From: CAXXOK01 sp963675655
GTDB taxonomy: Bacteria; Bacillota; Clostridia; Christensenellales; Aristaeellaceae
DNA length: 64,000 nucleotides
Direction of reading: 5' to 3'
Assembly (NCBI GenBank): GCA_963675655.1
Contig: OY776489.1
Coordinates: forward strand, 2,542,001-2,606,000
The notes under the pieces were generated by a model, which was not told the DNA's origin, made no database searches, and saw only the letters and a program-made list of their open reading frames with translations. Shown piece by piece: positions 35,807 through 45,174 of the stretch. The number at the start of each line of letters is the position of its first letter. Position 1 is the stretch's first letter. The translations under genes and the position numbers were made by a program.

Positions 35807-36670
35807 ATGGATATTGTAAAGCACAACGCCCATAGAAGGGCTCCTATACAAGGGAAAACTGTTGCCAAAGGCGTGTTGATTTTCTTTTTGCTGGTGTTTG
35901 CATTTTTAGCACTGATTCCGTTTGCATGGATGGTGTCCTCCTCCTTAAAACTGGATAAGGATGTATTTCGCTACCCCATGCAATGGATTCCAGCTCAGCC
36001 GCATTGGGAAAACTATGTGGTGATCTGGCAGCGTGTATCTCTGCTGATATATTTTAAGAACACTACGGTGGTTTCTGTTGCTGTAACCTTTATGCAAATC
36101 ATTACTTCAACATTTGCCGCCTACGCCTTTGCCAAAATGAAATTCCGCGGCCGGGATGCATTGTTTCTGGCTTATATCGCCACCATTGCGGTTCCCTGGC
36201 AGGTGTATATGCTGCCGCAGTTCATTATGATGCGGCAAGTGGGTTTATACGATACGCTATGGGCATTGATTGTACTGCAAAGTTTTTCGGCTTTCGGTGT
36301 GTTCCTGATGCGACAATTCTACTTGAGCATCCCCAACGAGCTGAGCGAAGCGGCCCGTATCGACGGATTAAGCGAGTACGGTATCTGGTGGAAAATCATT
36401 ATGCCACTGGCCAAACCCGCTATTGCGACCCTGTTGATTTTCACCTTTGTAAACACGTGGAATGATTATATGGGGCCGCTGATTTACCTGACTACCGATA
36501 GCGTAAAGACCATCCAAATTGGGTTAAAGCGCTTTATCCAGCAATTTTCTACGGATTATCATCTGATTATGGCTGCATCGCTTTGCTCGCTGGTGCCGGT
36601 AACGCTTGCTTTTTTGTTCCTGCAACGGTATTTTATTGAGGGCATTGCAACCACAGGGTTGAAAGGCTGA
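35807..36670 (+). CDS. Sugar ABC transporter permease (MalG/LplC-like)
   Basis: 287-residue inner-membrane protein with six helices and the EAA loop EAARIDGLSEYGIWWKIIMP. The tail GIATTGLKG is typical of CUT1 MalG-like subunits. AAAGGAGG precedes ATG 35807, 17 bp after the partner permease. It is followed within 10 bp by the heparinase-like gene. Confidence 0.92.
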   Translation: MDIVKHNAHRRAPIQGKTVAKGVLIFFLLVFAFLALIPFAWMVSSSLKLDKDVFRYPMQWIPAQPHWENYVVIWQRVSLLIYFKNTTVVSVAVTFMQIITSTFAAYAFAKMKFRGRDALFLAYIATIAVPWQVYMLPQFIMMRQVGLYDTLWALIVLQSFSAFGVFLMRQFYLSIPNELSEAARIDGLSEYGIWWKIIMPLAKPAIATLLIFTFVNTWNDYMGPLIYLTTDSVKTIQIGLKRFIQQFSTDYHLIMAASLCSLVPVTLAFLFLQRYFIEGIATTGLKG

Positions 36671-36679
36671 TGATTTGGT

Positions 36680-38497
36680 TTGTTGCTTGAAGCGCTTCCG
36701 GAAGGTAAAATAGACGACTTACTTGTGCCTCGCGAAGAACGCGTGCCTTATCCGCGCGTATCGCAGCGGCAGGCGTGGGAAAATCTGGACGATCGGGAGT
36801 CCTTAATCGCTGAAGGCTGTGTTGCCCTGCAGGGATACCCCCAGCTGTCGGCAACAGCATACCTGAAGTATGCTTCCCACGGGGACCGCAGAACGTATGA
36901 AGAGCCTTATTTTAAGCGGCGTAGTTTGCTGATTCGTGCGGTATTGGCTGAATGCGCGGAAGATAAGGGCACTTTTCTGAATGCTATTATTGATGGAATA
37001 TGGGCGATTTGCGAAGAATCTACATGGGTCATTCCAGCTCATAACGGTGCTGCCAACGGCTTGCCCGGTCACGAAAAATGGACGCCTTTGCCGGATGTGC
37101 GTACACAAGGCTTGGATTTATTTGCGGCGCAAACCGGGGCAACGCTCGCTTATGCGGTTTTTTTGCTAGGGGAGAGGCTGGACGCTGTTACCCCAATGGT
37201 GCGGAACCGCGTACAGCTTGCGCTTGAAAAGCGGATTTTTACCCCGTTTATGCAGCGGGATGATTTTTGGTGGATGGGTTTCGTGCGCAAGAACCTGAAC
37301 AACTGGACGCCGTGGATACTATCCAATGTGATGGATTCCTTTTTACTGGCGGAGGAAGACGACGCCCGCATTGCTGCTGCGCTGACCCGCGCGCTGGCGA
37401 TGCTGGATCGCTATCTGGTAAGCCAACCGGAGGACGGGGGCTGCGACGAAGGCGTTGCTTATTGGAATATGGCTGGCGCCAGTTTGCTGGATTGTCTGGA
37501 AACATTGCGGGTGGCAACAGGCGGAGCACTAGACTATTATCACGATCCGCTTGTTCGCAACATTGCTACTTTTCCAGTCAAAGCACACGTAAGCGGAGAA
37601 TGGTTTTTAAACTTTGCGGATTGTGATGCCAAGCCGCTTTTGGATGGAGAAAGGCTATACACATTTGGCATCCGCACGCAAAACACGGCTATGATGGCGC
37701 TGGGTAATGAAATTTGCAAACGCACAGGTTATCAGCCGATGCGGGATACACCCCAGATGCGCAGGGTTATGGATGCGTTGTTTACCCGCCGTAATCCGGT
37801 GGGTGTTGCACAAAAGCGTGATGGTTCACTGTCACTGCCCGCGCTGCAACTGTACGCCCTTGAACGCAATGGATTTTATGCCGCCATTAAAGGCGGCAAT
37901 AATGGTGAAAGCCATAACCATAATGACGTGGGATCGGTGGTTATTTATTGCGATGGCAAACCGGTATTCGTCGATGCGGGGAATATGGTGTATACTGCCA
38001 AAACATTTTCCAGCGAACGGTATACCCTATGGAATACAAGGGCGGCATACCATAACCTGCCGTTGATTGGCGGCGTGGAACAGCAGGCTGGCGCGCAGTA
38101 TAAAACGGATCAGATAGCAGCAGACGGTAATATGGTTACGATGGAATTACAGGCGGCTTATCCGCCGGAAGCGGGGCTGCTGGGATACCGCCGTACGCTT
38201 GTGGTTACGGAAGAAGTCAAGATAGAGGATGAAATACAGCTGAAACAGGCTGCGCAGGTGTGCTGGATATGGATGGCAAGAGAAAAACCTGTGATACTTG
38301 AAAAAGATGAAACAGGGCAAGTGCATCTGGGGAAAGTGATTCTACTGTTCGATTCTGCGCTATCCTTTGACTTTGAAGAGATACCGGTTACCGACGCAAG
38401 AATGGCGCGCAGCTACGAGGGCAGCTTATACCGGATATTCCTTTCTGCTAAAACAGCGAGAAAGCACCATTATCATTTTATATTGCAAAGGGGTTGA
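36680..38497 (+). CDS. Heparinase II/III-like polysaccharide lyase
   Basis: 605 residues: an N-terminal alpha/alpha toroid (to about 370) and a C-terminal beta-sandwich domain of the heparinase II/III family. The hallmark GESHNHNDVGSVVIY with His412 and Asn413 and FVDAGNMVY are present, as is YHNLPLI. Such enzymes cleave uronic-acid-containing glycans by beta-elimination. There is no signal peptide, so it acts inside the cell on imported oligosaccharides. The TTG start at 36680 has only a weak ribosome site; TTG 36683 is possible. It sits upstream of a GH88 gene, which removes the unsaturated uronate that lyases create. Confidence 0.85.
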   Translation: MLLEALPEGKIDDLLVPREERVPYPRVSQRQAWENLDDRESLIAEGCVALQGYPQLSATAYLKYASHGDRRTYEEPYFKRRSLLIRAVLAECAEDKGTFLNAIIDGIWAICEESTWVIPAHNGAANGLPGHEKWTPLPDVRTQGLDLFAAQTGATLAYAVFLLGERLDAVTPMVRNRVQLALEKRIFTPFMQRDDFWWMGFVRKNLNNWTPWILSNVMDSFLLAEEDDARIAAALTRALAMLDRYLVSQPEDGGCDEGVAYWNMAGASLLDCLETLRVATGGALDYYHDPLVRNIATFPVKAHVSGEWFLNFADCDAKPLLDGERLYTFGIRTQNTAMMALGNEICKRTGYQPMRDTPQMRRVMDALFTRRNPVGVAQKRDGSLSLPALQLYALERNGFYAAIKGGNNGESHNHNDVGSVVIYCDGKPVFVDAGNMVYTAKTFSSERYTLWNTRAAYHNLPLIGGVEQQAGAQYKTDQIAADGNMVTMELQAAYPPEAGLLGYRRTLVVTEEVKIEDEIQLKQAAQVCWIWMAREKPVILEKDETGQVHLGKVILLFDSALSFDFEEIPVTDARMARSYEGSLYRIFLSAKTARKHHYHFILQRG

Positions 38498-38502
38498 AAC
38501 CG

Positions 38503-40290
38503 ATGGACAACGTCGTTCAAAATAACCCACTATTAACACGCGAAGATGTAGAGCGTGCGGCTGCCGATATGATCAAACCGCTGTTGCCGCTGCTTAGTCT
38601 GGGGCACGCCCGGCTGCATTTGGGCGAAACCGGGGCTGTCTATTCAACCGCGATTGCTGAAATGGAAGCCTTTGCTAGACCGCTTTGGGCGATTATTCCT
38701 ATGCTGATAGGCGACTGCCCCGCCGTAGCGCCGCTTTGGGAAGCATGGCGCAAAGGCATCATCAACGGGGTGAATCCTGCGCATACCGAGTATTGGGGTG
38801 CGGTGGAGGATTATGACCAACGGCTGGTTGAAATGGCGGTTTTCGGTATGGGCATGGCACTTGCACCACAGCAGTTCTTTTTCTCACTGCCGGATGAAAC
38901 GCGCAAGCAGCTATACCAATGGCTTGATCAGATTAACCATCATGATATGCCAAAGAACAATTGGATTTTCTTTCGCGTACTGGTGAACATCGGCTTTCGT
39001 GTATGTGGGCTTGCCTACTCGCAAGCGCAACTTGAGGAGGATATTGCACAGATTGAAACCCATTATGAAGGTGATGGGTGGTATTTTGATTACCCAAATC
39101 AACGGGATTACTATACCCTGTGGGCATTCCATTATTATAGCCTGGTGTATGCCGTTGTAATGAAAGAGGCCGATCCGGAACGGGCGAAGCGGTACCGGGA
39201 ACGCGCTGCGCTGATCGCCGGCGATTTTGCCTGTTGGTTTGATGAAAATGGAAGTGCGCTGCCATATGGACGCAGCTTGACGTACCGTTTTGCGCAAAGT
39301 GCCTTTTTCGCCATGGCGGCAGTCGCGGGGGTAACGACCGAAGCGGTGGATTATGGGGTGATGAAACACCTGCTTTTACAAAACTTGCGGCAATGGTTTC
39401 ATAAACCGATTTTTACACGGGATGGGGTATTAACCATCGGTTACGAATATCCAAATTTGCTGATGGCGGAGGGTTACAACGGGCCGGGGTCGCCCTACTG
39501 GGCGATGAAAACATTCGCCTGCTTAGCACTGCCAAAGAATCACCCGTTTTGGATGGCGCAGGAAAAACCATTTGCAGGACCAGCCCGAAAATGCCTTCCC
39601 CACGCGCGTATGGTGATTACCCGCAACCGTAAGGGCGACCATGTGATCGGTTATACGGCGGGCAACCACGCCCATGAGCACGCACACGACGAAGCGAAAT
39701 ACGAAAAGTTCGCCTATTCAACCGTATTCGGCTTCAGCGTACCCAAAGCGGGTAAACTGCTGAAAGACGGCGCATTTGACAGTGTGTTGGCAGTTAGCTT
39801 GGATGGGGATACCTATCATCCCAGATATGGCTGTTCTTCCTATGAAGTAACAGAGGGAAGAATCGAGTCCGCGTGGTCGCCTTTTCCGCAGGTACGGATA
39901 CAAACGACAATTATCCCACTGGCGGATCAGTGGCATTTGCGGATACACCATTTGCAATGCGATTGTCCGGTATGGATCGCAGAAGGCGGCTTTGCACTTG
40001 CACGTGAAGGCAATGGTACGGTGAAAAAGATGGAAGACGATCAAAAAGCAGAGGCAAAAGCGCCGTGGGGCGTAAGTGTAATCCGCGCGTTGCAGGGGTA
40101 TGAACGAGGAACAGTGATTACACCGGAGCCCAACACCAACCTAATGTCGCCGCGTACAGCATTGCCAACGTTGCTGGCAAAATTGCCTGCGGGGAAAACT
40201 ATGCTGGCTTGCGCAGTGTACGCGTCTCCTAGAAGCGATGCAGCAATGATACTCCCCAAGGAGGCTAACCAATATGCAAAGTTGGGCTGA
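38503..40290 (+). CDS. DUF2264 protein
   Basis: 595-residue cytosolic protein of the DUF2264 family, with an N-terminal alpha-helical toroid-like part (IINGVNPAHTEYWG, PKNNWIFFRVLVN, DGWYFDYPNQRDYY, YGRSLTYRFAQ) and a beta-rich C-terminal part. Family members are found in polysaccharide loci and are suspected glycoside hydrolases or lyases, but the activity is not established. AGGGG precedes ATG 38503, which overlaps nothing but lies 5 bp past the lyase stop. Position between lyase and GH88 suggests a step in the same glycan's breakdown. Confidence 0.85.
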   Translation: MDNVVQNNPLLTREDVERAAADMIKPLLPLLSLGHARLHLGETGAVYSTAIAEMEAFARPLWAIIPMLIGDCPAVAPLWEAWRKGIINGVNPAHTEYWGAVEDYDQRLVEMAVFGMGMALAPQQFFFSLPDETRKQLYQWLDQINHHDMPKNNWIFFRVLVNIGFRVCGLAYSQAQLEEDIAQIETHYEGDGWYFDYPNQRDYYTLWAFHYYSLVYAVVMKEADPERAKRYRERAALIAGDFACWFDENGSALPYGRSLTYRFAQSAFFAMAAVAGVTTEAVDYGVMKHLLLQNLRQWFHKPIFTRDGVLTIGYEYPNLLMAEGYNGPGSPYWAMKTFACLALPKNHPFWMAQEKPFAGPARKCLPHARMVITRNRKGDHVIGYTAGNHAHEHAHDEAKYEKFAYSTVFGFSVPKAGKLLKDGAFDSVLAVSLDGDTYHPRYGCSSYEVTEGRIESAWSPFPQVRIQTTIIPLADQWHLRIHHLQCDCPVWIAEGGFALAREGNGTVKKMEDDQKAEAKAPWGVSVIRALQGYERGTVITPEPNTNLMSPRTALPTLLAKLPAGKTMLACAVYASPRSDAAMILPKEANQYAKLG

Positions 40291-41392
40291 AACGACTCTC
40301 CATAAAATGGCACAAAAGTATAAAAAGATGATGCCTAACGCTGCCGACCGCAACATGATACCCTATGGGGGCGGAGATGGCGGTTGGCAGGCAGCGCCTT
40401 ATGACGGCAACAGCTGGTGGACGGGTGGCTTTTGGCCGGGTATCATGTGGCTGTTTTTTCACGCTACCGGGGAGGAACAGTTCCGCACCGAAGCCCGGCG
40501 CGTAGGCGCGTTGCTGGGGAAGGAACTATCTACTTTTACATTACTCAACCACGATGTTGGCTTTATGTATTTACTTTCAACCGGCGCGGACTATCAGCTG
40601 CACGGAAGCAAGCAATCGGCTGCGGACACGCTGCATGCTGCGACAATACTGGCAGGACGCTATAATCCGAACGGATTTATCCGCGCATGGAACGATCACC
40701 GTGCCGGATGGGCGATTATTGATACCATGATGAATCTTTGCCTGCTGTATTGGGCAAGCCGCTATACGGACGATTCGCGCTTCGCCCAAATTGCATGCCT
40801 GCATGCCGATACGACAAAGCGGGAGTTTGTACGTGAGGATGGCAGTTGCTGCCATATTGTTATTTTCGATCCGGACGACGGGAGAGCGCTGGATAAGCCT
40901 GCCGGGCAGGGGTATGCGGTAGGCTCCAGCTGGAGCCGCGGGCAAGCATGGGCGCTGTATGGATTTGTCCTAACCTATATGGCAACCCAAAAGGTAGAGT
41001 ACTTGCACACCGCGCAAAAAATAGCCGACTATTTTATTGCGCACATCCGGGCCGATGGACTGACGGACTCCGACTTTTGTCAGCCTGCGGAGGTATACCG
41101 CATCGATAATATTGCAGGCGCATGTGCCGCTTGCGGATTGTTGGAGCTGGAAAAACTAGTGGACACGGCGGCAGCAGCACGTTACCATGCTGTTGCAGAA
41201 AAAATGCTGGTTGCATTGGCAGAGCAAAGCGCAGACTGGTCGGATGCGAAATATGGCGTATTGCAGCAATGTACGGCATCCTACCATGATGATGGCGCGG
41301 GCAGGCATGTGAATATTGTTTATGGGGATTACTTCTTTGCTGAAGCGCTTGCAAAACTCTGCGGTAAAGACCCTATGTTCTGGCTTTCCTAA
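40274..41392 (+). CDS. GH88 unsaturated glucuronyl hydrolase
   Basis: 372-residue intracellular enzyme that removes the 4,5-unsaturated uronic acid from the non-reducing end of lyase products by vinyl-ether hydration. The two GH88 aspartates are visible: Asp94 in LNHDVGF and Asp150 in AIIDTMMNL, matching Asp88 and Asp149 of Bacillus UGL. NSWWTGGFWPG and SSWSRGQAWALYG are also family motifs. AAGGAGG lies before the ATG inside the end of the DUF2264 gene (17-bp overlap). It is the last gene of the operon. Released 4-deoxy-uronate would feed towards KDG. Confidence 0.92.
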   Translation: MQSWAETTLHKMAQKYKKMMPNAADRNMIPYGGGDGGWQAAPYDGNSWWTGGFWPGIMWLFFHATGEEQFRTEARRVGALLGKELSTFTLLNHDVGFMYLLSTGADYQLHGSKQSAADTLHAATILAGRYNPNGFIRAWNDHRAGWAIIDTMMNLCLLYWASRYTDDSRFAQIACLHADTTKREFVREDGSCCHIVIFDPDDGRALDKPAGQGYAVGSSWSRGQAWALYGFVLTYMATQKVEYLHTAQKIADYFIAHIRADGLTDSDFCQPAEVYRIDNIAGACAACGLLELEKLVDTAAAARYHAVAEKMLVALAEQSADWSDAKYGVLQQCTASYHDDGAGRHVNIVYGDYFFAEALAKLCGKDPMFWLS

Positions 41393-41694
41393 AACGCTTA
41401 ATTGAATAGGAAAATACAACAGTTACGGGGCAATTTTTAAAGATAACGAGCAATAAGGATAAGGCGGATGAGCCCTGCACAACCAATACGCAGCTGTAAG
41501 AATGCGATGCATTGAAAGCGTAAAAACATCTCCTATGCAGGCCGTTTCAGGCGGCACAGAAGATGCTTTTTCATGGGGGTTACGGTAACGTTATTATACA
41601 TATGCTGGTTTATTGAAAACTAACGATTTTCTTGCCGCCGGTATTACAAGCCATCCATAAGGATACGAGCAGGATCGTTGTAAAACGCTTGGGC
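41393..41694. other. Intergenic, about 300 bp between convergent genes
   Basis: Contains the terminator at 41522-41571. Nothing else is recognisable. Confidence 0.5.
41522..41571 (+). terminator. Terminator of uronate-glycan operon
   Basis: Long imperfect hairpin pairing AAAAACATCTCCTATGC with GCACAGAAGATGCTTTTT around a small inner loop, ending in TTTTT, about 130 bp past the GH88 stop. Confidence 0.6.
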
Positions 41695-42726
41695 TTATGC
41701 GTTGATAATGCAGACGGGGGAAGGGATGCTAACGGTACTTAGGCATACGCTCAAATCACCCGTTTCCGGATGGATGGCAAACAGGCGCACTTCGTTTGCG
41801 TTCTGGTCGGCCACCAGCAGGTAGGCTCCTTTTGTGTTGATGCAAAAATTTCGCACCGCGCTTGCACCGCAAGGGGTAAACGTTCTGCCGGACAATGTGC
41901 CGTCGTCGTTTACTGCAAAACGGATCAGATGAGGTGTGCCGCGTACGGATGCATACAGATACTTTGTATTCGGCGTAAGGTGAATATCGGCAGCAGTGCT
42001 GTTTTCTGGTTCGCTGCCATCCAGTAGATCGTAGGATTCCTGCAAGGCAAGCATTCCATTTTCTGCATCGTAATCAAAAAACAGCACACGGCATAGCAAC
42101 TCGGTAACCAGATAAGCGTACCGTCCGTTTGGATGGAATATAAAATGCCGCGGCCCTTCTCCAGCCGGGACGGAAATATCGGCATGCGGCAGTAACACGC
42201 CATCGCCTGCTATAAAAATTCGCAGCTGATCAATCCCCAGATCCGCTTCGATCATGAAACGCCCCGCGGCATCAGCGGTAAGCGAGTGAACGTGTGCCTG
42301 CTCCTGGCGGACGGGGTTTACACCGTGCCCGGAATTGGGAAGCCATTGGGTTATGGCGGTAAGCACGCCGCTATCATCCGTTGCGCAGGTAAGGGCGCCG
42401 CTGCCGGAGTAACTGGCAAAAGACACCGCATTTTGCTTTGGCCAAATACAAACATGACACAATCCGGGATAAGGGGCGTCCAGTCTGGCTGTGGGCGTAA
42501 GCGTGCCATCCGGCGCAGCGTGGTAGGATACCACAGCGCCGCCATTGGGGCGTTCGCTTACGGAGTACAAACAATCGCCCCGAAGCGCAAGAAAGCTAGG
42601 ATCAATGCACCCGGTATAGATAGGACCAATTTTGAGCGTTTCATGCTCGCGATCAAGCCAGAGTGTAAAAATATCCCCTTCGCTTTTGGAGTAGGTACCG
42701 ACAAAAAAACGTTGTTGTGCATCCAT
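41695..42726 (-). CDS. Lactonase family protein (6-phosphogluconolactonase-like beta-propeller)
   Basis: 343-residue seven-bladed propeller of the YbhE/Pgl lactonase family. FFVGTYSKSEGDIF, HVHSLTADAAGRF, GEGPRHFIFHPNGRYAYLVTE and ENSTAADIHLTPNTKYLYAS are classic repeats (cited in parts: GTYSKSEGD, GPRHFIFHPNG, TPNTKYLYAS). Family members hydrolyse 6-phosphogluconolactone or other sugar lactones. AGGAGG precedes ATG 42726. Next to the uronate locus, a sugar-acid lactone is a plausible substrate. A nested hairpin lies in its leader. Confidence 0.88.
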   Translation of the reverse strand: MDAQQRFFVGTYSKSEGDIFTLWLDREHETLKIGPIYTGCIDPSFLALRGDCLYSVSERPNGGAVVSYHAAPDGTLTPTARLDAPYPGLCHVCIWPKQNAVSFASYSGSGALTCATDDSGVLTAITQWLPNSGHGVNPVRQEQAHVHSLTADAAGRFMIEADLGIDQLRIFIAGDGVLLPHADISVPAGEGPRHFIFHPNGRYAYLVTELLCRVLFFDYDAENGMLALQESYDLLDGSEPENSTAADIHLTPNTKYLYASVRGTPHLIRFAVNDDGTLSGRTFTPCGASAVRNFCINTKGAYLLVADQNANEVRLFAIHPETGDLSVCLSTVSIPSPVCIINA

Positions 42727-43056
42727 GCCTGTAAGCCTCCTGTGTGTCTTTATCAAACGAATACATAGCATACAAAATTTATTTATTTCCGCTTTCTGCA
42801 GTGTTGCTGGAATAGCGGGAAAGCACAGCGAAACAGGTTGTTTCGTATTTGTATAGGTTTGTTTATTTCCCGCTTATTATACCATGGACTTAGTCATTTT
42901 GTTGACATGCTTATGAAAGGATTGCTCTTACCCGATGAAAATGATACGATGACTGTATTCAAATTAAAAATTGTCCAAGTATAAGTGGGTACACTGGGTA
43001 ATAGAGATTAATGACGTAATGAATGTGATCGTACATTACAGGAAAGGAAAGATACA
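42727..43056. other. Divergent intergenic region
   Basis: Contains the nested hairpin at 42814-42874 and a minus-strand TATAAT at 42876-42881, likely the -10 of the lactonase gene. For the VOC gene on the plus strand I see a ribosome site but no clear promoter. Confidence 0.5.
42814..42874 (-). promoter_or_regulatory. Nested hairpin in lactonase leader
   Basis: Outer arms AGCGGGAAA and TTTCCCGCT enclose a perfect inner hairpin CGAAACA-GGT-TGTTTCG. The element starts about where transcription from the -10 at 42876-42881 would begin. Confidence 0.45.
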
Positions 43057-43446
43057 ATGAAGCTGGATGGGTTTGGCATTTTTGTAACCGATATGGCGGC
43101 AATGATTCGCTTTTACCGGGATGTATTACAGTTTGAAATACAGGAGGATGAAGATACCTCTAACGTATTTCTGAAGAAGGATGGAACGCTGTTTCTGCTG
43201 TACCGCCGATCCGACTTTGAGAAGATGACAAAACGTACCTATCATTATGCCGAAGGGATACAGGGTCATTATGAAATCGCGCTGCGTGTGGATAATTATG
43301 CAGCTGTGGATAACGCGTTCAAGGACGTGGTTGCCAAAGGCGCGGCTCCAGTGCTTGAGCCGGTTACCGAGCCGTGGGGGCAGCGCACCTGCTATATTGC
43401 TGATCCAGAAGGAAACCTGGTGGAGATCGGATCGTTTACTCCGTAA
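43057..43446 (+). CDS. VOC-family protein (glyoxalase/bleomycin-resistance fold)
   Basis: 129-residue single VOC domain. FGIFVTDMAAMIRFYRDVLQF opens it and CYIADPEGNLVEIGSF closes it, with a Glu metal-ligand position near the end. AGGAAAGGA precedes the ATG. A close alpha/beta hydrolase gene follows 60 bp later on the same strand and may be co-transcribed. Substrate is unknown. Confidence 0.82.
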   Translation: MKLDGFGIFVTDMAAMIRFYRDVLQFEIQEDEDTSNVFLKKDGTLFLLYRRSDFEKMTKRTYHYAEGIQGHYEIALRVDNYAAVDNAFKDVVAKGAAPVLEPVTEPWGQRTCYIADPEGNLVEIGSFTP

Positions 43447-43506
43447 CGAAATAGTTATCATTTACTGGGCTGATCGCAGAGAAATAACGTTCATATGGAG
43501 GCATAC

Positions 43507-44268
43507 ATGCTTTGCAAAGAGTTTGGCGCAAAGGACGCACCTAGTATTGTTTTACTGCATGGGGGTGGACTATCGTGGTGGTCGTGGCTGCCGGTGATTC
43601 GGCTGTTAGAAAACGATTATCGCGTACTTGTGCCTGTGATTGATGGATACGGTGAAGCATACGGCAAAACGTTTATCAGCATTGAGCATTATGCGCAGGA
43701 AATGCTTGCGTATCTGCAAGACGCTTGTGGTGGCAAGGTGTATGCGCTTGCTGGACTATCTATCGGTGCGCAAATTGTTGTAGAAATGTTATCACAGCAA
43801 GCTGACATTGCGGAGTATGCCGTTATCGAAAGTGCGCTGGTCTACCCGATGCGGAGCGTTAAACTGCTTGCGCCTCTCATGGTCGGGCTTAGCTATCCAT
43901 TGATTCGTATGCGGTGGTTTGCCAAACTGCAAGCAAGAGAATTATGTGTGCCGCAGGCGCAGTTTAAGCGTTATTATACCGACAGTCAAAAAATCAGCAA
44001 AGCATCACTTCAAAACACAATGCTCAGCAATAGTACGTATTTGCTCAAAGAAACGCTTGGGAAAACAACAGCTAATACACTGATTATCGTTGGGGAAAAG
44101 GAAATGAGTGTGATGAAAAAATCGGCACGGAAGCTGCAAAGCAGCATTGCCGGCAGCCAACTCTACATAGCACCCAACCTGAAACATGGCGAGCTGAGCC
44201 TTGCTCATCCGGCTGAATATATAAAACGTTTAAAAGCGCTTTTCGAAAATCCAGAGGCGTTGTTGTAA
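43507..44268 (+). CDS. Alpha/beta hydrolase
   Basis: 253-residue hydrolase. IVLLHGGGLSWWSW holds the oxyanion region and GLSIGAQ carries the nucleophile Ser; the catalytic His is probably in LKHGELSLAHP and an acid lies near IVGEKE. GGAGG stands 5 nt before ATG 43507; the ATG at 43495 contains that same GGAGG and is unlikely. No secretion signal is present. It would cleave esters or similar bonds in the cytoplasm. Substrate is unknown. Confidence 0.82.
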   Translation: MLCKEFGAKDAPSIVLLHGGGLSWWSWLPVIRLLENDYRVLVPVIDGYGEAYGKTFISIEHYAQEMLAYLQDACGGKVYALAGLSIGAQIVVEMLSQQADIAEYAVIESALVYPMRSVKLLAPLMVGLSYPLIRMRWFAKLQARELCVPQAQFKRYYTDSQKISKASLQNTMLSNSTYLLKETLGKTTANTLIIVGEKEMSVMKKSARKLQSSIAGSQLYIAPNLKHGELSLAHPAEYIKRLKALFENPEALL

Positions 44269-44439
44269 TTACTCACGGCGCTATTACGATAATGAATAGA
44301 ATTTCATGTGAATTACAGCGGGAAGCGACCGATATTCTACAGTGAGGTTGCTTGTAGAAATGGCGCATATTGAGGCTTGAAGAGCATATTGCGTAGTTGA
44401 AATCGAGTACTAAATCAATGGATGTCTATTCATGTATAT

Positions 44440-44475
44440 ACAAATACCACAGGAATAACATCCTGTGGTATTTGT
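44440..44475. terminator. Terminator-like hairpin between convergent genes
   Basis: Perfect 15-bp stem ACAAATACCACAGGA/TCCTGTGGTATTTGT with a 6-nt loop. It lies between the convergent hydrolase and GNAT genes and probably ends both. Confidence 0.7.
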
Positions 44476-44548
44476 TACGCATAGAACATCCGCATACTTT
44501 TCTGTAAGAAGCGGATGCGCTCATCGGACCGGATATGAGAGTTTGTTA

Positions 44549-45055
44549 TTACATAGCGTCACCATCGACGGTGATATAATACGGGCAAATCGCCTCATAA
44601 TGCCCATCTTTCATACGGAAGCCGCCGGGAATTGTACCCAGCTTTATAAAACCAAGACGCTCATACAAATGCCGTGCGTGCAAATTGGTTGCCACAACTG
44701 CGTTAAATTGTAAAACGCGGAACCCATGCGCCTTGGCTTGTACAAGACAATCCTTCACCAAAGCTTCGCCGATGTGCAGCCCTCGGCTGTTTGCACTTAC
44801 CGCATAGCTTGCATTGCATATGTGACCGCACCGGCCGATGTTGTTCGGGTGCAGAATATACAAACCCAGTATAGTATGCGTACCCCGATCCTCTGCTATG
44901 GCGCAGTAGGTTTGCCCCCTAAAAAAAGCAGCCCCGGTTTTTTCGGTTAAAAACTCCTCTTGTGGAAAGGCGATACCGGCATCGACAATTTCATTCCAAA
45001 TGCCGATCATAGTGCAAATATCGTTCTGTTGAAAAGCACGGATTTGAATATCCAC
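44549..45055 (-). CDS. GNAT-family N-acetyltransferase
   Basis: 168-residue acetyl-CoA transferase of the GNAT fold. IQIRAFQQNDICTMIGIWNEIVD begins it; SRGLHIGEALVKD is the acetyl-CoA-binding loop (Q/R-x-x-G-x-G/A type) and NLHARHLYERLGFIKLGTI is motif B (given in parts: GLHIGEALV, LYERLGF). I chose GTG 45055, with AAGGGAG 8 nt upstream, over a longer ATG start lacking one. It resembles phosphinothricin or sugar acetyltransferases. Acceptor is unknown. Confidence 0.82.
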   Translation of the reverse strand: MDIQIRAFQQNDICTMIGIWNEIVDAGIAFPQEEFLTEKTGAAFFRGQTYCAIAEDRGTHTILGLYILHPNNIGRCGHICNASYAVSANSRGLHIGEALVKDCLVQAKAHGFRVLQFNAVVATNLHARHLYERLGFIKLGTIPGGFRMKDGHYEAICPYYITVDGDAM

Positions 45056-45174
45056 TTTATCTGCTCCCTTGCCGGTAGGACATGGGTTTTTTACTGTATG
45101 CATTAGTCCCGGTTTTAACCGCATCAACGGAAAACCGAAGTAAAGTTAGTCGCTTGTCTGTCAACCATCATTCT

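Noticed and set aside
42900..42910. TTGACA on the plus strand as a promoter for the VOC gene
   Set aside because: No acceptable -10 box lies 15-19 nt downstream.
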